Origin: Akkermansiaceae bacterium
Lineage (GTDB): Bacteria > Verrucomicrobiota > Verrucomicrobiia > Verrucomicrobiales > Akkermansiaceae
Reading direction: 5' to 3'
Assembly: GCA_903908495.1 (NCBI GenBank)
Contig: CAIVSK010000222.1
Span: forward strand, 1 to 64,000
Length of the DNA: 64,000 nucleotides
Shown here: in pieces, positions 8,160 through 15,440 of the stretch
How the letters are laid out: every line of letters begins with the position of its first letter
How positions within the stretch are numbered: the stretch's first letter is position 1
The notes under the pieces: generated by a model
Database searches by the model: none
Seen by the model: only the letters and a program-made list of their open reading frames with translations
Told to the model about the DNA's origin: nothing
Position numbers and translations under genes: made by a program

Positions 8160-10880
8160 TCAGGGCGCGTATATCTGGAACTCGTTGATGTTGATAGCCA
8201 TGGCGGCCTTGAGGACGTTGAGGCGCACGAAACGTGCCTTGACCGGCGGGAACTCGAGTTCCTTGCATGCCCCGATCGTCGTGCCGTGCGCGATTTCCTT
8301 CCATGCCTCGCCATCCTTCACTTCGATGGCAAACTCACGCGTCTCGGGCCATTCGATTTCGGAAACCATGGCACCGGCCATTTCCTTTACCGCGCCAAGG
8401 TCGATTTCCAGCCAACCCGAGCGCGCACCGTAGTCCGAAGCCCAGCGGGTTTTCAGATCGCCATCATTCGCGCGGGGCGCGTCGTAGCCGGGTTCATTGA
8501 ACTGGCTCGACGCCTTGATCGGTTTGCCTTGGCCGAGGGACACGCGCGGTTTGGCCGGTTCCCATGCCGGTTGTTTGCCAAGCCAGTTCACGATGTCGTT
8601 GGCGCGTGCCTCGGGCGTGACCTTGAGGCGTGTCAGATGGCCGCCCCGCAACGTGGCTTCGACCACGGTTTGTCCCGGCGCATGGAGTTTGAAATCGACA
8701 TCCCACCCGGCCGGCCACGCGGGGAAGAGATGGAGCTTGCCATTGGATCCCGGTTCCGGTGCGAGCAACATTTCCTGAACGCCGGTCATGCCGGAGCCGC
8801 CCCAGTTGTGATCAGGCAGCCAGTCGTGGCCGGGGCCGAAGAAGGCGGGAAAGCGGGCCTGCGGTGCGGTGTTGTTAGCCATTTTGTAGATCGCGCGCTC
8901 CTTCGCCTTATCCGGCGATGCCAGGGCCGCCATATTGACCAGATTTGCCATCCACGAATAGTCCTGCTTGCACAAGCGGGCGCGGTCCTCGGGGATGGAG
9001 TCCCAAGTGTCCCGGCCGAGCTGCAAGGTCTCCGGCTGGGTCACGCCGACCAAGCGATATGGCCAATAGGCATACATTTCGATGGGCTCCCACTTGTTGT
9101 ATTCGGCGGTCCAACTCTTCGCTGGCAACAAGGATTTCACTCCGCTGCGCCGGCCGACCGGCAACGGCGGCAACGTCCTTGAAACTGCTAGAATCCGTGT
9201 GCGCAGACTGGCGGGAAGATCCTTGAGCGCCAGCAATCCCGCGGTCACCCGCTGTAGGGCGCACACGGCGTCGATCGGGTTGGTGGCGTCGTGCGCGAGT
9301 TCCAAGCCATTGCCCGGATAGATCACCAGCTTGCCCTCGTCATCGTACTCCTTGCCGCTGCGCTTCTTTGTCTCGGCGCGATAAAAGCTGTCATAGAAGA
9401 GCACGGTTCCGGCGATCCACGCCAGGTCCTGGTCGAGCGGAATGCCCATGGTGTCGTGAGCCTGGAGGTTCATCCACGCGTTTTCAATGCCCATCGAAAA
9501 GTGATAGGTGAGGTGGGTGGCACCGCAGAGGCCGTCGGGCCTCGGGCCGACCGGGCAAAGCCCCCAGACATTGAGCGGCTCGGTATAGACCACGCCCTCC
9601 GCGCCGTGGATTTTGGCCCGTGCTGCGGCCGCCTTGGCGCGATCCCGATAGAAACGCGTGGTGGGTGCCAGCAGATCCGCATCGCCGGAAGCCACCGTCG
9701 GCCAACCGAGCCAGCGTTGGTTCTGCGACATGAAACAACAGCCCATCCAGCGGCGAAAATCCGGGGTAATCGGCTCGCCCTCGAAGGTGGGCAACTCGTC
9801 ATTGTTGTTGCCTTTGATGCGGCCGTTGTTGTCGGTGGTGAAGATGCCGCCGTTGAAAAGCAGCGGCAGTTCGCCATCGCGGTTGCAGGCGAGCATGTAG
9901 CGGAAAAGTTGATAGTTGCGGCCGATCAGGAAACCGGGATCCTGGGATTGTGGATTGTTGATTGAAGATTGTAGATTGATGTGGATGTGAGAGCGGCTCC
10001 AGAATTCGTTCCAGCGCTTCAACTCATCGGCTTTCGCCGCCTGGCGGGTCCTGGGGTCCAGCAATGCCTTGGCCTCGGCGGGCCACTGTTGTGGGTCGGC
10101 ATCCACTGCGCCTTCGAGGCGCATCGTGATGAGTTGCTGCGTGCGGGAGGGGGTGATTCCGGTCCATGCCTTGCCATTCCAGAATTGCCACCGCACTTGT
10201 GATTCTGAGGGCTGTGACATGCCGCCGTCCACACAGACGGCCGCGCCAAAAACGCGGCGCGCCGTGACATCCGGCAGCGACTCCGGGGCGATCCCCTGCC
10301 CTCTGGCCATGCCGGCGAGATCGATCGGATAGTCCGCATTGCGGTGAAACCAGAGGAATCCACTGGTCGACGTCTTGATCTGATCCGCGCTGAAAGTGGT
10401 CTTCGAGCCCATCATGTCGTTGCGGATGCCGTCTTTGGTCTTCTCACGCCAAGTGCCGAAGGCGACTTCGAGCGCGGCCGGTTTGGCGGTTTCGGATTCA
10501 AAGATGAGTGTTTCCCCAGCGAACCAGAGCGCCGCGCTGAAATCCCCCTGCCGGATCGTGATCGTTCCCGTGGCAGGATCAAGCTCTTGAACAAATCCCG
10601 CATCGCCGAGTTTCACGTCCTTTGGCGTGAGTCGAATGCTGCCGAGTTTGAGCAGGCGGCCGTTTTCGTCATACGCACCGTTGTGGGCCAGATAGAGCCA
10701 GATCGAGCCGTCTTGCACCCAGACATTCGCACCGGCACCACCACGCCCCGACAGCGGCATGGAATCCAGCGAGTCCTGTGAGGGTGATTTCCAATCGACC
10801 TTGTAGCCGACCGGCAAGTCCGCAGCCGGGAGCTGGGCGATGGACAGCGCCAACAGAATGAGCGAAACAGGTAGTTTCAT
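8160..10880 (-). CDS. Secreted GH95-like six-hairpin glycosidase with DUF5703 and F5/8C domains
   Basis: The product is about 906 residues. The ATG at 10880 gives a signal peptide (MKLPVSLILLALSIAQLPAA). Residues ~25-290 match the DUF5703 N-terminal domain (SLDSMPLSGRGGAGANVW, IWLYLAHNGAYDENG). The middle is an (alpha/alpha)6 barrel related to GH95 alpha-L-fucosidases, with YMLACNRDGELPLLFNGG and the HLTYHFSMGIENAWMN region. The last ~130 residues are a discoidin/F5/8C carbohydrate-binding domain (RANDGDLKTRWASDYG, GWLEIDLGAVKEM). Residues ~301-312 (NLQSSINNPQSQ) come from five tandem DNA heptamers at 9946-9980, inserted at the domain boundary. It probably removes deoxy-sugar side chains from a polysaccharide; substrate is inferred from the neighbouring fucosidase-like genes. 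Confidence 0.8.
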   Translation of the reverse strand: MKLPVSLILLALSIAQLPAADLPVGYKVDWKSPSQDSLDSMPLSGRGGAGANVWVQDGSIWLYLAHNGAYDENGRLLKLGSIRLTPKDVKLGDAGFVQELDPATGTITIRQGDFSAALWFAGETLIFESETAKPAALEVAFGTWREKTKDGIRNDMMGSKTTFSADQIKTSTSGFLWFHRNADYPIDLAGMARGQGIAPESLPDVTARRVFGAAVCVDGGMSQPSESQVRWQFWNGKAWTGITPSRTQQLITMRLEGAVDADPQQWPAEAKALLDPRTRQAAKADELKRWNEFWSRSHIHINLQSSINNPQSQDPGFLIGRNYQLFRYMLACNRDGELPLLFNGGIFTTDNNGRIKGNNNDELPTFEGEPITPDFRRWMGCCFMSQNQRWLGWPTVASGDADLLAPTTRFYRDRAKAAAARAKIHGAEGVVYTEPLNVWGLCPVGPRPDGLCGATHLTYHFSMGIENAWMNLQAHDTMGIPLDQDLAWIAGTVLFYDSFYRAETKKRSGKEYDDEGKLVIYPGNGLELAHDATNPIDAVCALQRVTAGLLALKDLPASLRTRILAVSRTLPPLPVGRRSGVKSLLPAKSWTAEYNKWEPIEMYAYWPYRLVGVTQPETLQLGRDTWDSIPEDRARLCKQDYSWMANLVNMAALASPDKAKERAIYKMANNTAPQARFPAFFGPGHDWLPDHNWGGSGMTGVQEMLLAPEPGSNGKLHLFPAWPAGWDVDFKLHAPGQTVVEATLRGGHLTRLKVTPEARANDIVNWLGKQPAWEPAKPRVSLGQGKPIKASSQFNEPGYDAPRANDGDLKTRWASDYGARSGWLEIDLGAVKEMAGAMVSEIEWPETREFAIEVKDGEAWKEIAHGTTIGACKELEFPPVKARFVRLNVLKAAMAININEFQIYAP
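9946..9980. repeat. Five tandem GATTGNN heptamers inside a coding sequence
   Basis: Consecutive units GATTGTG, GATTGTT, GATTGAA, GATTGTA and GATTGAT lie inside the glycosidase gene. They encode an Asn/Gln/Ser-rich loop without breaking the frame. Related heptamers occur at 32261-32288 and 62703-62758. Confidence 0.8.
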
Positions 10881-10963
10881 GGGGGGGTGTGAAAAAGTGA
10901 GAAATCGGGGATCGAATCGTTGCATGCGGGGTGGGGAGTTATTTATATCAGTCATTCAAAGGG

Positions 10964-11338
10964 CTAGGCAAGTGTATTGAACCGGCCTCCACGACGAAAG
11001 TGTGGTAGTTCATTACGCTGGAGGCGGCCGATGCGATCCGCGAACTGTTGCAGAGCCAGCCGCGTTCCTCCGCGTTCGATGCCGGCATAGAGAATGCCCA
11101 TCTCGCCCTTGAGCGAGGGCATCTCCCCAGCCCAGACCAGGGAGAAGCGCTCGTTGCAATAGAGCGGACGGTTGTCCCACCGCGTGCCGTTGCGGATCAC
11201 GATGGCGTCGCCTTCCGGACGATAGATCAAACCTTCGTGGATCTCCCCATCGGGCGCGGCGGAGGCAGCAACGACGGCGGCCAAACCGAACAAGATGGCA
11301 ATCCTTGCCGATGCGGATCGTGAAGGACGTTGGGTCAT
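10964..11338 (-). pseudogene. Truncated DUF4450-like secreted protein
   Basis: The frame encodes 124 residues: a signal peptide (IAILFGLAAVVAASAA), then EGLIYRPEGDAIVIRNG and NRPLYCNERFSLVWAGEMPSL. This looks like the start of DUF4450-type proteins from polysaccharide loci, which normally run to many hundreds of residues. Similarity stops near FADRIG, exactly where a 56-bp sequence begins that is also found at the 3' end of the MFS gene (15385-15440). The last ~25 residues are therefore translated repeat DNA, and the gene looks truncated by recombination. It lies upstream of, and in the same direction as, the GH95-like gene. The family call is moderate. Confidence 0.55.
10981..11036. repeat. 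56-bp direct repeat, copy 1
   Basis: It matches 15385-15440 at 52 of 56 positions in the same orientation. The repeat begins ACCGGCCTCCA and ends GGCGGCCGATGCGA; its ends are roughly complementary (GGCCTCCA and TGGAGGCGGCC). A third partial copy, CCGGCCTCCAC, lies at 14724-14734. The two full copies bound 4.4 kb of rearranged DNA. Confidence 0.85.
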
Positions 11339-11399
11339 TTCTTTTCTAACAACAAGCCGGTTTTTTCAGCGCTTTACGAACGCATCGGGCATCCGAGCG

Positions 11400-11415
11400 C
11401 TCCGGTCGGGACCGG
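11400..11415 (-). other. Palindromic hairpin downstream of the beta-repeat gene
   Basis: TCCGGT and ACCGGA flank a 4-nt loop, 44 nt after the stop of the gene at 11460-14618. There is no following U-run, so it may be a processing or Rho-assisted end rather than a standard intrinsic terminator. Confidence 0.3.
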
Positions 11416-11459
11416 AATCCGGGAGGTAATTGGCCTGGCGTTCGTTGCATTTGCTACGA

Positions 11460-14400
11460 CTATGGCTTCGTCACTGCGAGGCGGCCGAAGAGATTTGTGT
11501 TGGATCCTCGTGGCACGGTGACGACCACTTCATCGATGCCACCTCCGATGTCCGTGACCACCACACCGGTGCCACCCGGGATGGCGAGCGGCGTCCAGAT
11601 TGTTAAATCATCACTGTATTCGAACCTCTGGGTGGTGTTGGCGGTGGAAGCGGCGCGGCGGTGGAAGGTGAAGACGAGATCCGTGGCCGTTGTGGTGGTG
11701 GTGGGCAGGATGGCGGTGGACCCAAGCGACGGGTCGCCATTTTGCAGCACGTATTCCAACAAATTCGGGATGCCGTCGTGGTCGGGATCGGCACCGGGCA
11801 GTTTGTCCGCTGGAGCGGTGATGGACGGATAGAGGGCCATCCAGGTTTCGTAATCGGCAGCTGCGGTGGCGTAAGTCAGAGTGCCGGTAGCTTTGGTGAA
11901 GACCCATTTCGCACCGGTGACGGGGAGTTCCCAGACGCCGGGAGTGACTTGGGTGAATGAACCAAGGGTGGTGCTGGTCACGGCGGCAGGAGTCAGGACC
12001 GGGGCGGTGGTGAAGCTGGCGAGGTTGAACAGGGTCCAACTGTTACCAAGGGTCGTGTTTGCGGCGCTGAGATCGAGACTGACAGTGCCGAGGAAAGACA
12101 GCGTGGCGGTGGTGGAGCTGCCGGAAACCGCATTGGTGACACCGTTGGTGGTCGGGCTGAATTGCAGGCCGCTGGCGGCGGTCACTTGGAGTTGGCCGTC
12201 ATTGACCACGGTGTTGCCGTCGTAGCTGTTGCTGCCCGCGAGCACCATGGTTCCTGTGCCGGTCTTTACCAGACCGGAGCGGCCATACTGCTGGACCAGG
12301 TTGGCACTCACCTGGAGATCGGTGGCAGCCGACCCGTCGTCCACATAGAAGGTGTGGCTGGAACCCGCGTCCGGTCGGAGGACGAGCTGGCCGCTGATGG
12401 TGTTGGTGCTGTCGCCGGAACTGGAGAAGCTGAGCGAGCTGTCGCCGTTCCACTCCCACTGGCCAAACAGCGCAGCGCCATTGTTGAGACTCATGGCCGC
12501 ATGGGTGCCAAAGCCGAGGTGGGTGGTGCCCGAGGCGGTGATCGTGCCGCCGTCCACGGTGATCGAGCTGACCGGATTGTTGTAGAAGCCGAAGCCGGTG
12601 CCGTCACCGCCGGTGACGGCGACCGTGGCACCCGGACTGACGGTCAGTGAGCCATGGATCTGGGCATTTCCGCCGGTGGCTCCGGCGAGTTCCAGCGTGC
12701 CGCCGGTGACGGTGGTGCCGCCAGTGTAGGATTTGATGCCGGTGAAGACGAGCTTGCCACTGCCGGTTTTTTCAAGGCCGAGGAAGCCCGCGACATTGGC
12801 GGAGATGGTGGCCGTGCGGCCGGTGCCCACGCTGATGGTCGGGGTGGTGGACGCGTCGTCGAGAGTCAGGGTATTGGCACCGGCAAGCGTGTAGTCCGAG
12901 GTGTCGAAGGCGAGGTTGCCGATGATCCGGTTCGTGTTGAGGGTGACGGTGACGCCGGTGGCGGCGTTGAAGGTTGCGGTTTGATCGTAGCCCGCAGCGA
13001 CGATGCCGGCGTTCCAATTGGCGGTATCGCTCCAATTTCCGTCCACGGTGGAAATCCAGCTTCCATTCGCACCGAGAACCACCAGCGATCCGGTGCCGGT
13101 GAAATACGAGCCGTAGGTCGGATGACTCGCATTGTAGGTGCCTGGCGGCAGCGGGCCGCTGCCATCGATATCGAGACTGCCGATGATGTCATTGCCGGCG
13201 AAGTTCAGGTTGAAATTGGCGCCATTGGCGATGGTCACGGCGGAACCATCATCCAGGACCGGGTGGGTGAGGGAGAGTGTGCCGGCGGAAACGGTGGTGC
13301 CGCCGGTGTATGTGTTCATCCCGGAGAGAACCAACGTACCGTCGCCGCTTTTGCTGACGGTGGAGGGGGTTCCTCCGGTGCCGGGGCTTCCGTAGTAGGC
13401 CCCATTATGCAGTACCCCACCGACGTTCAGCGTGGCTCCGCTGGCAACACTGAAATCCACGTTGGTCGCACGCAGCGCGGTTTCAGCGTTCAGATTGGAC
13501 GTGCCCGTGGCCGTCACGTTGCCCGTCAGGAAGAAGTTCCCCCAGTCGCTGTTGCCGCCGCCCACCGCATCCACGGTGCCGCCGTTGAGAGTCAGGCCGT
13601 TGAGTTGGTTCGCAACGCAGTTGTCAGCGTGCAGCGTTGCGCCGCTGCCCACCGTGACACCACCGCCGCCGACATTGCTCAAGGTCCAGGCACCCGACGC
13701 CAATACCAGCACGCCTTGGTTGACGGTGGTTCCGCCGGTGTAGTTGTTCGACTGGGTGAGCGTCAGCGTGCCGGCGCCGGCCTTGGTCAAGGAGCCGCCG
13801 CCGTTGATCTGGGTGGCAATCGTCACCGCATACGCGGTGTTGAGCGCCATCCCGCCGCTTGAAAGCGTCGCCGCGCCACGGCTGCCTGAATTCCCGTCGT
13901 TGAAGACCTGGATGTAATCACTACTGTCTCCCGTAGCAACCAACGTCACTCCACCGCCCATGGTCAAGCCACCGCTCCCGTTCCACGTGGCGTTGCCGAC
14001 CTTGATGGACGGCGTGGTGGCCGTGCCGCCATAGAGTTCCACCTGCGTGGCGATGCCGGAAAAATCAATCCCGCCCGTGGCTGTCACGGTGCTGTTGTCG
14101 GCCCGGAACACGCACCACGCATCCACGGATTTGATTGTTCCGCTGACATTCATGGTCGCACCGTTGAGGTAGAGCATGCCGCGCTGAACCGTCACACTGC
14201 CGCTGACAGTGGCGGTCATGTTCTCGAGCCTCTGCCGCTGGTTGTATGCATCCGTGATACTGTCCACATTGCCACCCAAGGCAACGCCAGAAACCGAAAT
14301 GCTCTGTAGCGTCAAATTGCTGTTAGTAAGAATGAGTTCGTGCGCGTTTGATTCCCGTCCACCATCCTTGAAACTCAGACTGCCGCCGGTGATGGCTTCG

Positions 14401-14618
14401 GTCAGCGTGACCGTGCCTTGGAGGTTGTTGAAAATCGCGTTGTCGGGATTCGAGTTGCTCCAACTCGAGCCGGACCAATTCGTATTGGAGGTGCTCCAGT
14501 CGCCCGGGAGGGCGGCATTCCATGTCAGCTCAGCGGCGTGAGCGACGGCCGCACCGGCGAGGGTGAGTGCGAAAGCACAGGTCGCGAGCGGGAAGCGGGA
14601 GTGGAAACGGGGTTTCAT
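11460..14618 (-). CDS. Large secreted autotransporter-associated beta-strand repeat protein
   Basis: The protein has 1052 residues. Its signal peptide (residues 1-28) ends AVAHAA, followed by ELTWNAALPGDWSTSNTNW, the usual entry of this family. At least four autotransporter-associated repeats are seen: LTKAGAGTLTLTQSNNYTGG, VSKSGDGTLVLSGMNTYTGG, LEKTGSGKLVFTGIKSYTGG and LVKTGTGTMVLAGSNSYDGN. Each builds one turn of a right-handed beta-helix. The C-terminus has the calcium-like motif DPDHDGIPNLLEYVL and the shared terminal beta module. No outer-membrane barrel domain is present, so secretion is not by a classical type V route. Its upstream region carries site B, like the AraC-linked protein at 4265-7015. 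It is probably a surface glycan-interacting protein. Confidence 0.8.
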   Translation of the reverse strand: MKPRFHSRFPLATCAFALTLAGAAVAHAAELTWNAALPGDWSTSNTNWSGSSWSNSNPDNAIFNNLQGTVTLTEAITGGSLSFKDGGRESNAHELILTNSNLTLQSISVSGVALGGNVDSITDAYNQRQRLENMTATVSGSVTVQRGMLYLNGATMNVSGTIKSVDAWCVFRADNSTVTATGGIDFSGIATQVELYGGTATTPSIKVGNATWNGSGGLTMGGGVTLVATGDSSDYIQVFNDGNSGSRGAATLSSGGMALNTAYAVTIATQINGGGSLTKAGAGTLTLTQSNNYTGGTTVNQGVLVLASGAWTLSNVGGGGVTVGSGATLHADNCVANQLNGLTLNGGTVDAVGGGNSDWGNFFLTGNVTATGTSNLNAETALRATNVDFSVASGATLNVGGVLHNGAYYGSPGTGGTPSTVSKSGDGTLVLSGMNTYTGGTTVSAGTLSLTHPVLDDGSAVTIANGANFNLNFAGNDIIGSLDIDGSGPLPPGTYNASHPTYGSYFTGTGSLVVLGANGSWISTVDGNWSDTANWNAGIVAAGYDQTATFNAATGVTVTLNTNRIIGNLAFDTSDYTLAGANTLTLDDASTTPTISVGTGRTATISANVAGFLGLEKTGSGKLVFTGIKSYTGGTTVTGGTLELAGATGGNAQIHGSLTVSPGATVAVTGGDGTGFGFYNNPVSSITVDGGTITASGTTHLGFGTHAAMSLNNGAALFGQWEWNGDSSLSFSSSGDSTNTISGQLVLRPDAGSSHTFYVDDGSAATDLQVSANLVQQYGRSGLVKTGTGTMVLAGSNSYDGNTVVNDGQLQVTAASGLQFSPTTNGVTNAVSGSSTTATLSFLGTVSLDLSAANTTLGNSWTLFNLASFTTAPVLTPAAVTSTTLGSFTQVTPGVWELPVTGAKWVFTKATGTLTYATAAADYETWMALYPSITAPADKLPGADPDHDGIPNLLEYVLQNGDPSLGSTAILPTTTTTATDLVFTFHRRAASTANTTQRFEYSDDLTIWTPLAIPGGTGVVVTDIGGGIDEVVVTVPRGSNTNLFGRLAVTKP

Positions 14619-14735
14619 GACTTAGGTTGATGCTGGGTTGGGAATCAGGGATTGGGAGGCCAATGCGGGACGCGGCATTCCGCCGTTCACTTGCCAATGT
14701 CCGGAAATGCTATACTCAACTGCCCGGCCTCCACA

Positions 14736-14769
14736 ATGGACAAATCCCTAAGTTTCTTGCATTTTTCCA
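14736..14769. promoter_or_regulatory. Putative AraC-regulator site B
   Basis: This is a near-copy of site A (7123-7156): ATGGACAAATCC, then TTCTTGCA and TTTT in the same spacing. It is 117 nt upstream of the beta-repeat gene start at 14618, close to the 107 nt seen for site A. The other side carries a decayed araC start at 14797, so the whole divergent arrangement is duplicated, and the site has stayed more similar than its flanks. Confidence 0.55.
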
Positions 14770-14796
14770 ACAACCAGCAATTCTTGAATCCATCCC

Positions 14797-14862
14797 ATGA
14801 AGCCGCTGACACACCACTGACGCCAGAGCTCACGCCAGCATGCGCAATCTCACCAGCAGAAG
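14797..14862 (+). pseudogene. Decayed 5' end of a second araC-like regulator gene
   Basis: Compared with the araC start at 7181, the DNA here keeps ATGAA, then the segment equivalent to residues DARAHARMRTLVS with only a few mismatches in about 28 aligned bases. A 1-bp insertion puts that segment out of frame: the ATG frame stops after MKPLTHH. Similarity ends near 14862, and the rest of the gene is absent. It lies 27 nt after site B, matching the 24 nt between site A and the intact gene. Confidence 0.65.
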
Positions 14863-14869
14863 CCTGCCA

Positions 14870-14968
14870 CTGTCGGTGAAGCGACACTTGAACGCAACCG
14901 ACAGGCAGCAGGCGGCTCTTGTCGCCCTTGCCGTGGCGGATGAGCAGCGCGCGGGCGGGATTCTTCAC
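14870..14968 (-). pseudogene. Tyrosine-recombinase-like fragment
   Basis: The minus strand encodes KNPARALLIRHGKGDKSRLLPV, which resembles the beta-sheet segment of tyrosine recombinases and integron integrases (an IR-x-GKG-x-K-x-R-x-x-P pattern). The Arg-His-Arg-Tyr catalytic regions are not present. The piece ends where the araC remnant begins. It is a short relic at best, and a chance match is possible. Confidence 0.35.
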
Positions 14969-14983
14969 TTTTTATCTGTCACC
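14959..14983. repeat. 25-bp element shared with 4160-4184
   Basis: Same sequence as at 4160-4184 with one mismatch (TTCTTCAC for TTCTTTAC), in the same orientation. It abuts the recombinase-like fragment. Confidence 0.6.
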
Positions 14984-15075
14984 ATGTACTGACATCGCTA
15001 CGAGTGCCCGCCTATTCATGACTCGCGGCGAGGACATCCTGCGCATGACGCCCGGGAGTTCCACCCGCCCAAACC

Positions 15076-15246
15076 ATGAAAACGAAAACACTCCCGTGCC
15101 CCGAACGCTTGCGGCACGTGCCCCGCCAGTTTAGCTGGATCGATCAACGTATGGTTCGCAACCGCCAGTATCGAGCAGGCAGTAACTCAAACTTTAGCGA
15201 GGTGAAGCCTCAATCCAGGCAAGAGGTGAAGAGGACTTCGGCGTGA
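15076..15246 (+). pseudogene. Truncated 56-residue ORF resembling an IS-associated helper
   Basis: The frame starts MKTKTLPCPERLRHVPRQF and continues SWIDQRMVRNRQYR before losing resemblance and stopping at 15246. The opening resembles the N-terminus of hypothetical proteins often found next to transposases (PERLR-x-x-P-x-x-FSW-x-D-x-R-x-VR), recalled from general knowledge and not verified. If right, most of the gene is missing. Confidence 0.35.
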
Positions 15247-15316
15247 GCTCAGTCGAACGATTACACGGAAAGGAAGACCTCGATCTATCTACTCCTCGGC
15301 TCACCCTAAAGGCATC

Positions 15317-15380
15317 TGCCAAATAATTCATAACTCTTGCACTATCTGTGTAATCTGTGGTTCCTATTTTCCTTTCTAGG
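15317..15380 (-). repeat. Dispersed repeat, copy 1
   Basis: Read on the minus strand, this aligns with 62809-62881 over its length, with one ~10-nt gap. Shared blocks include CCTAGA, AGGAAA, AACC followed by a CAGATTACACAG-like core, and AGAGTTATG. It belongs to the widely seen ACCACAGATTACACAGAT type of intergenic sequence. Confidence 0.65.
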
Positions 15381-15384
15381 ATAA

Positions 15385-15440
15385 ACCGGCCTCCAGGACG
15401 AAAGTGTGGTGGTTCATTCCGCTGGTGGCGGCCGATGCGA
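15385..15440. repeat. 56-bp direct repeat, copy 2
   Basis: It matches 10981-11036 at 52 of 56 positions. It covers the last 27 bp of the MFS gene and the 29 bp beyond it, so the final residues MRSHRPPPAE of the transporter lie within it. Confidence 0.85.

Larger units (their letters stand above)
14619..15413. other. Rearranged intergenic region with mobile and gene remnants
   Basis: This ~800-bp gap contains no intact gene. In order it holds site B (14736), a frameshifted start of an araC-like gene (14797), a recombinase-like fragment on the minus strand (to 14968), the 25-bp element shared with the transposase upstream region (14959), a short helper-like ORF (15076), a dispersed repeat (15317) and copy 2 of the 56-bp repeat (15385). 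The pile-up suggests repeated insertion and deletion. Confidence 0.7.

Noticed and set aside
12654-13862. Plus-strand open frame of 402 codons
   Set aside because: It is antisense to the 1052-residue beta-repeat gene; the Gly/Thr-rich repeats and high GC keep the other strand open. The encoded Gly/Ala/Val-rich sequence has no recognisable domain.
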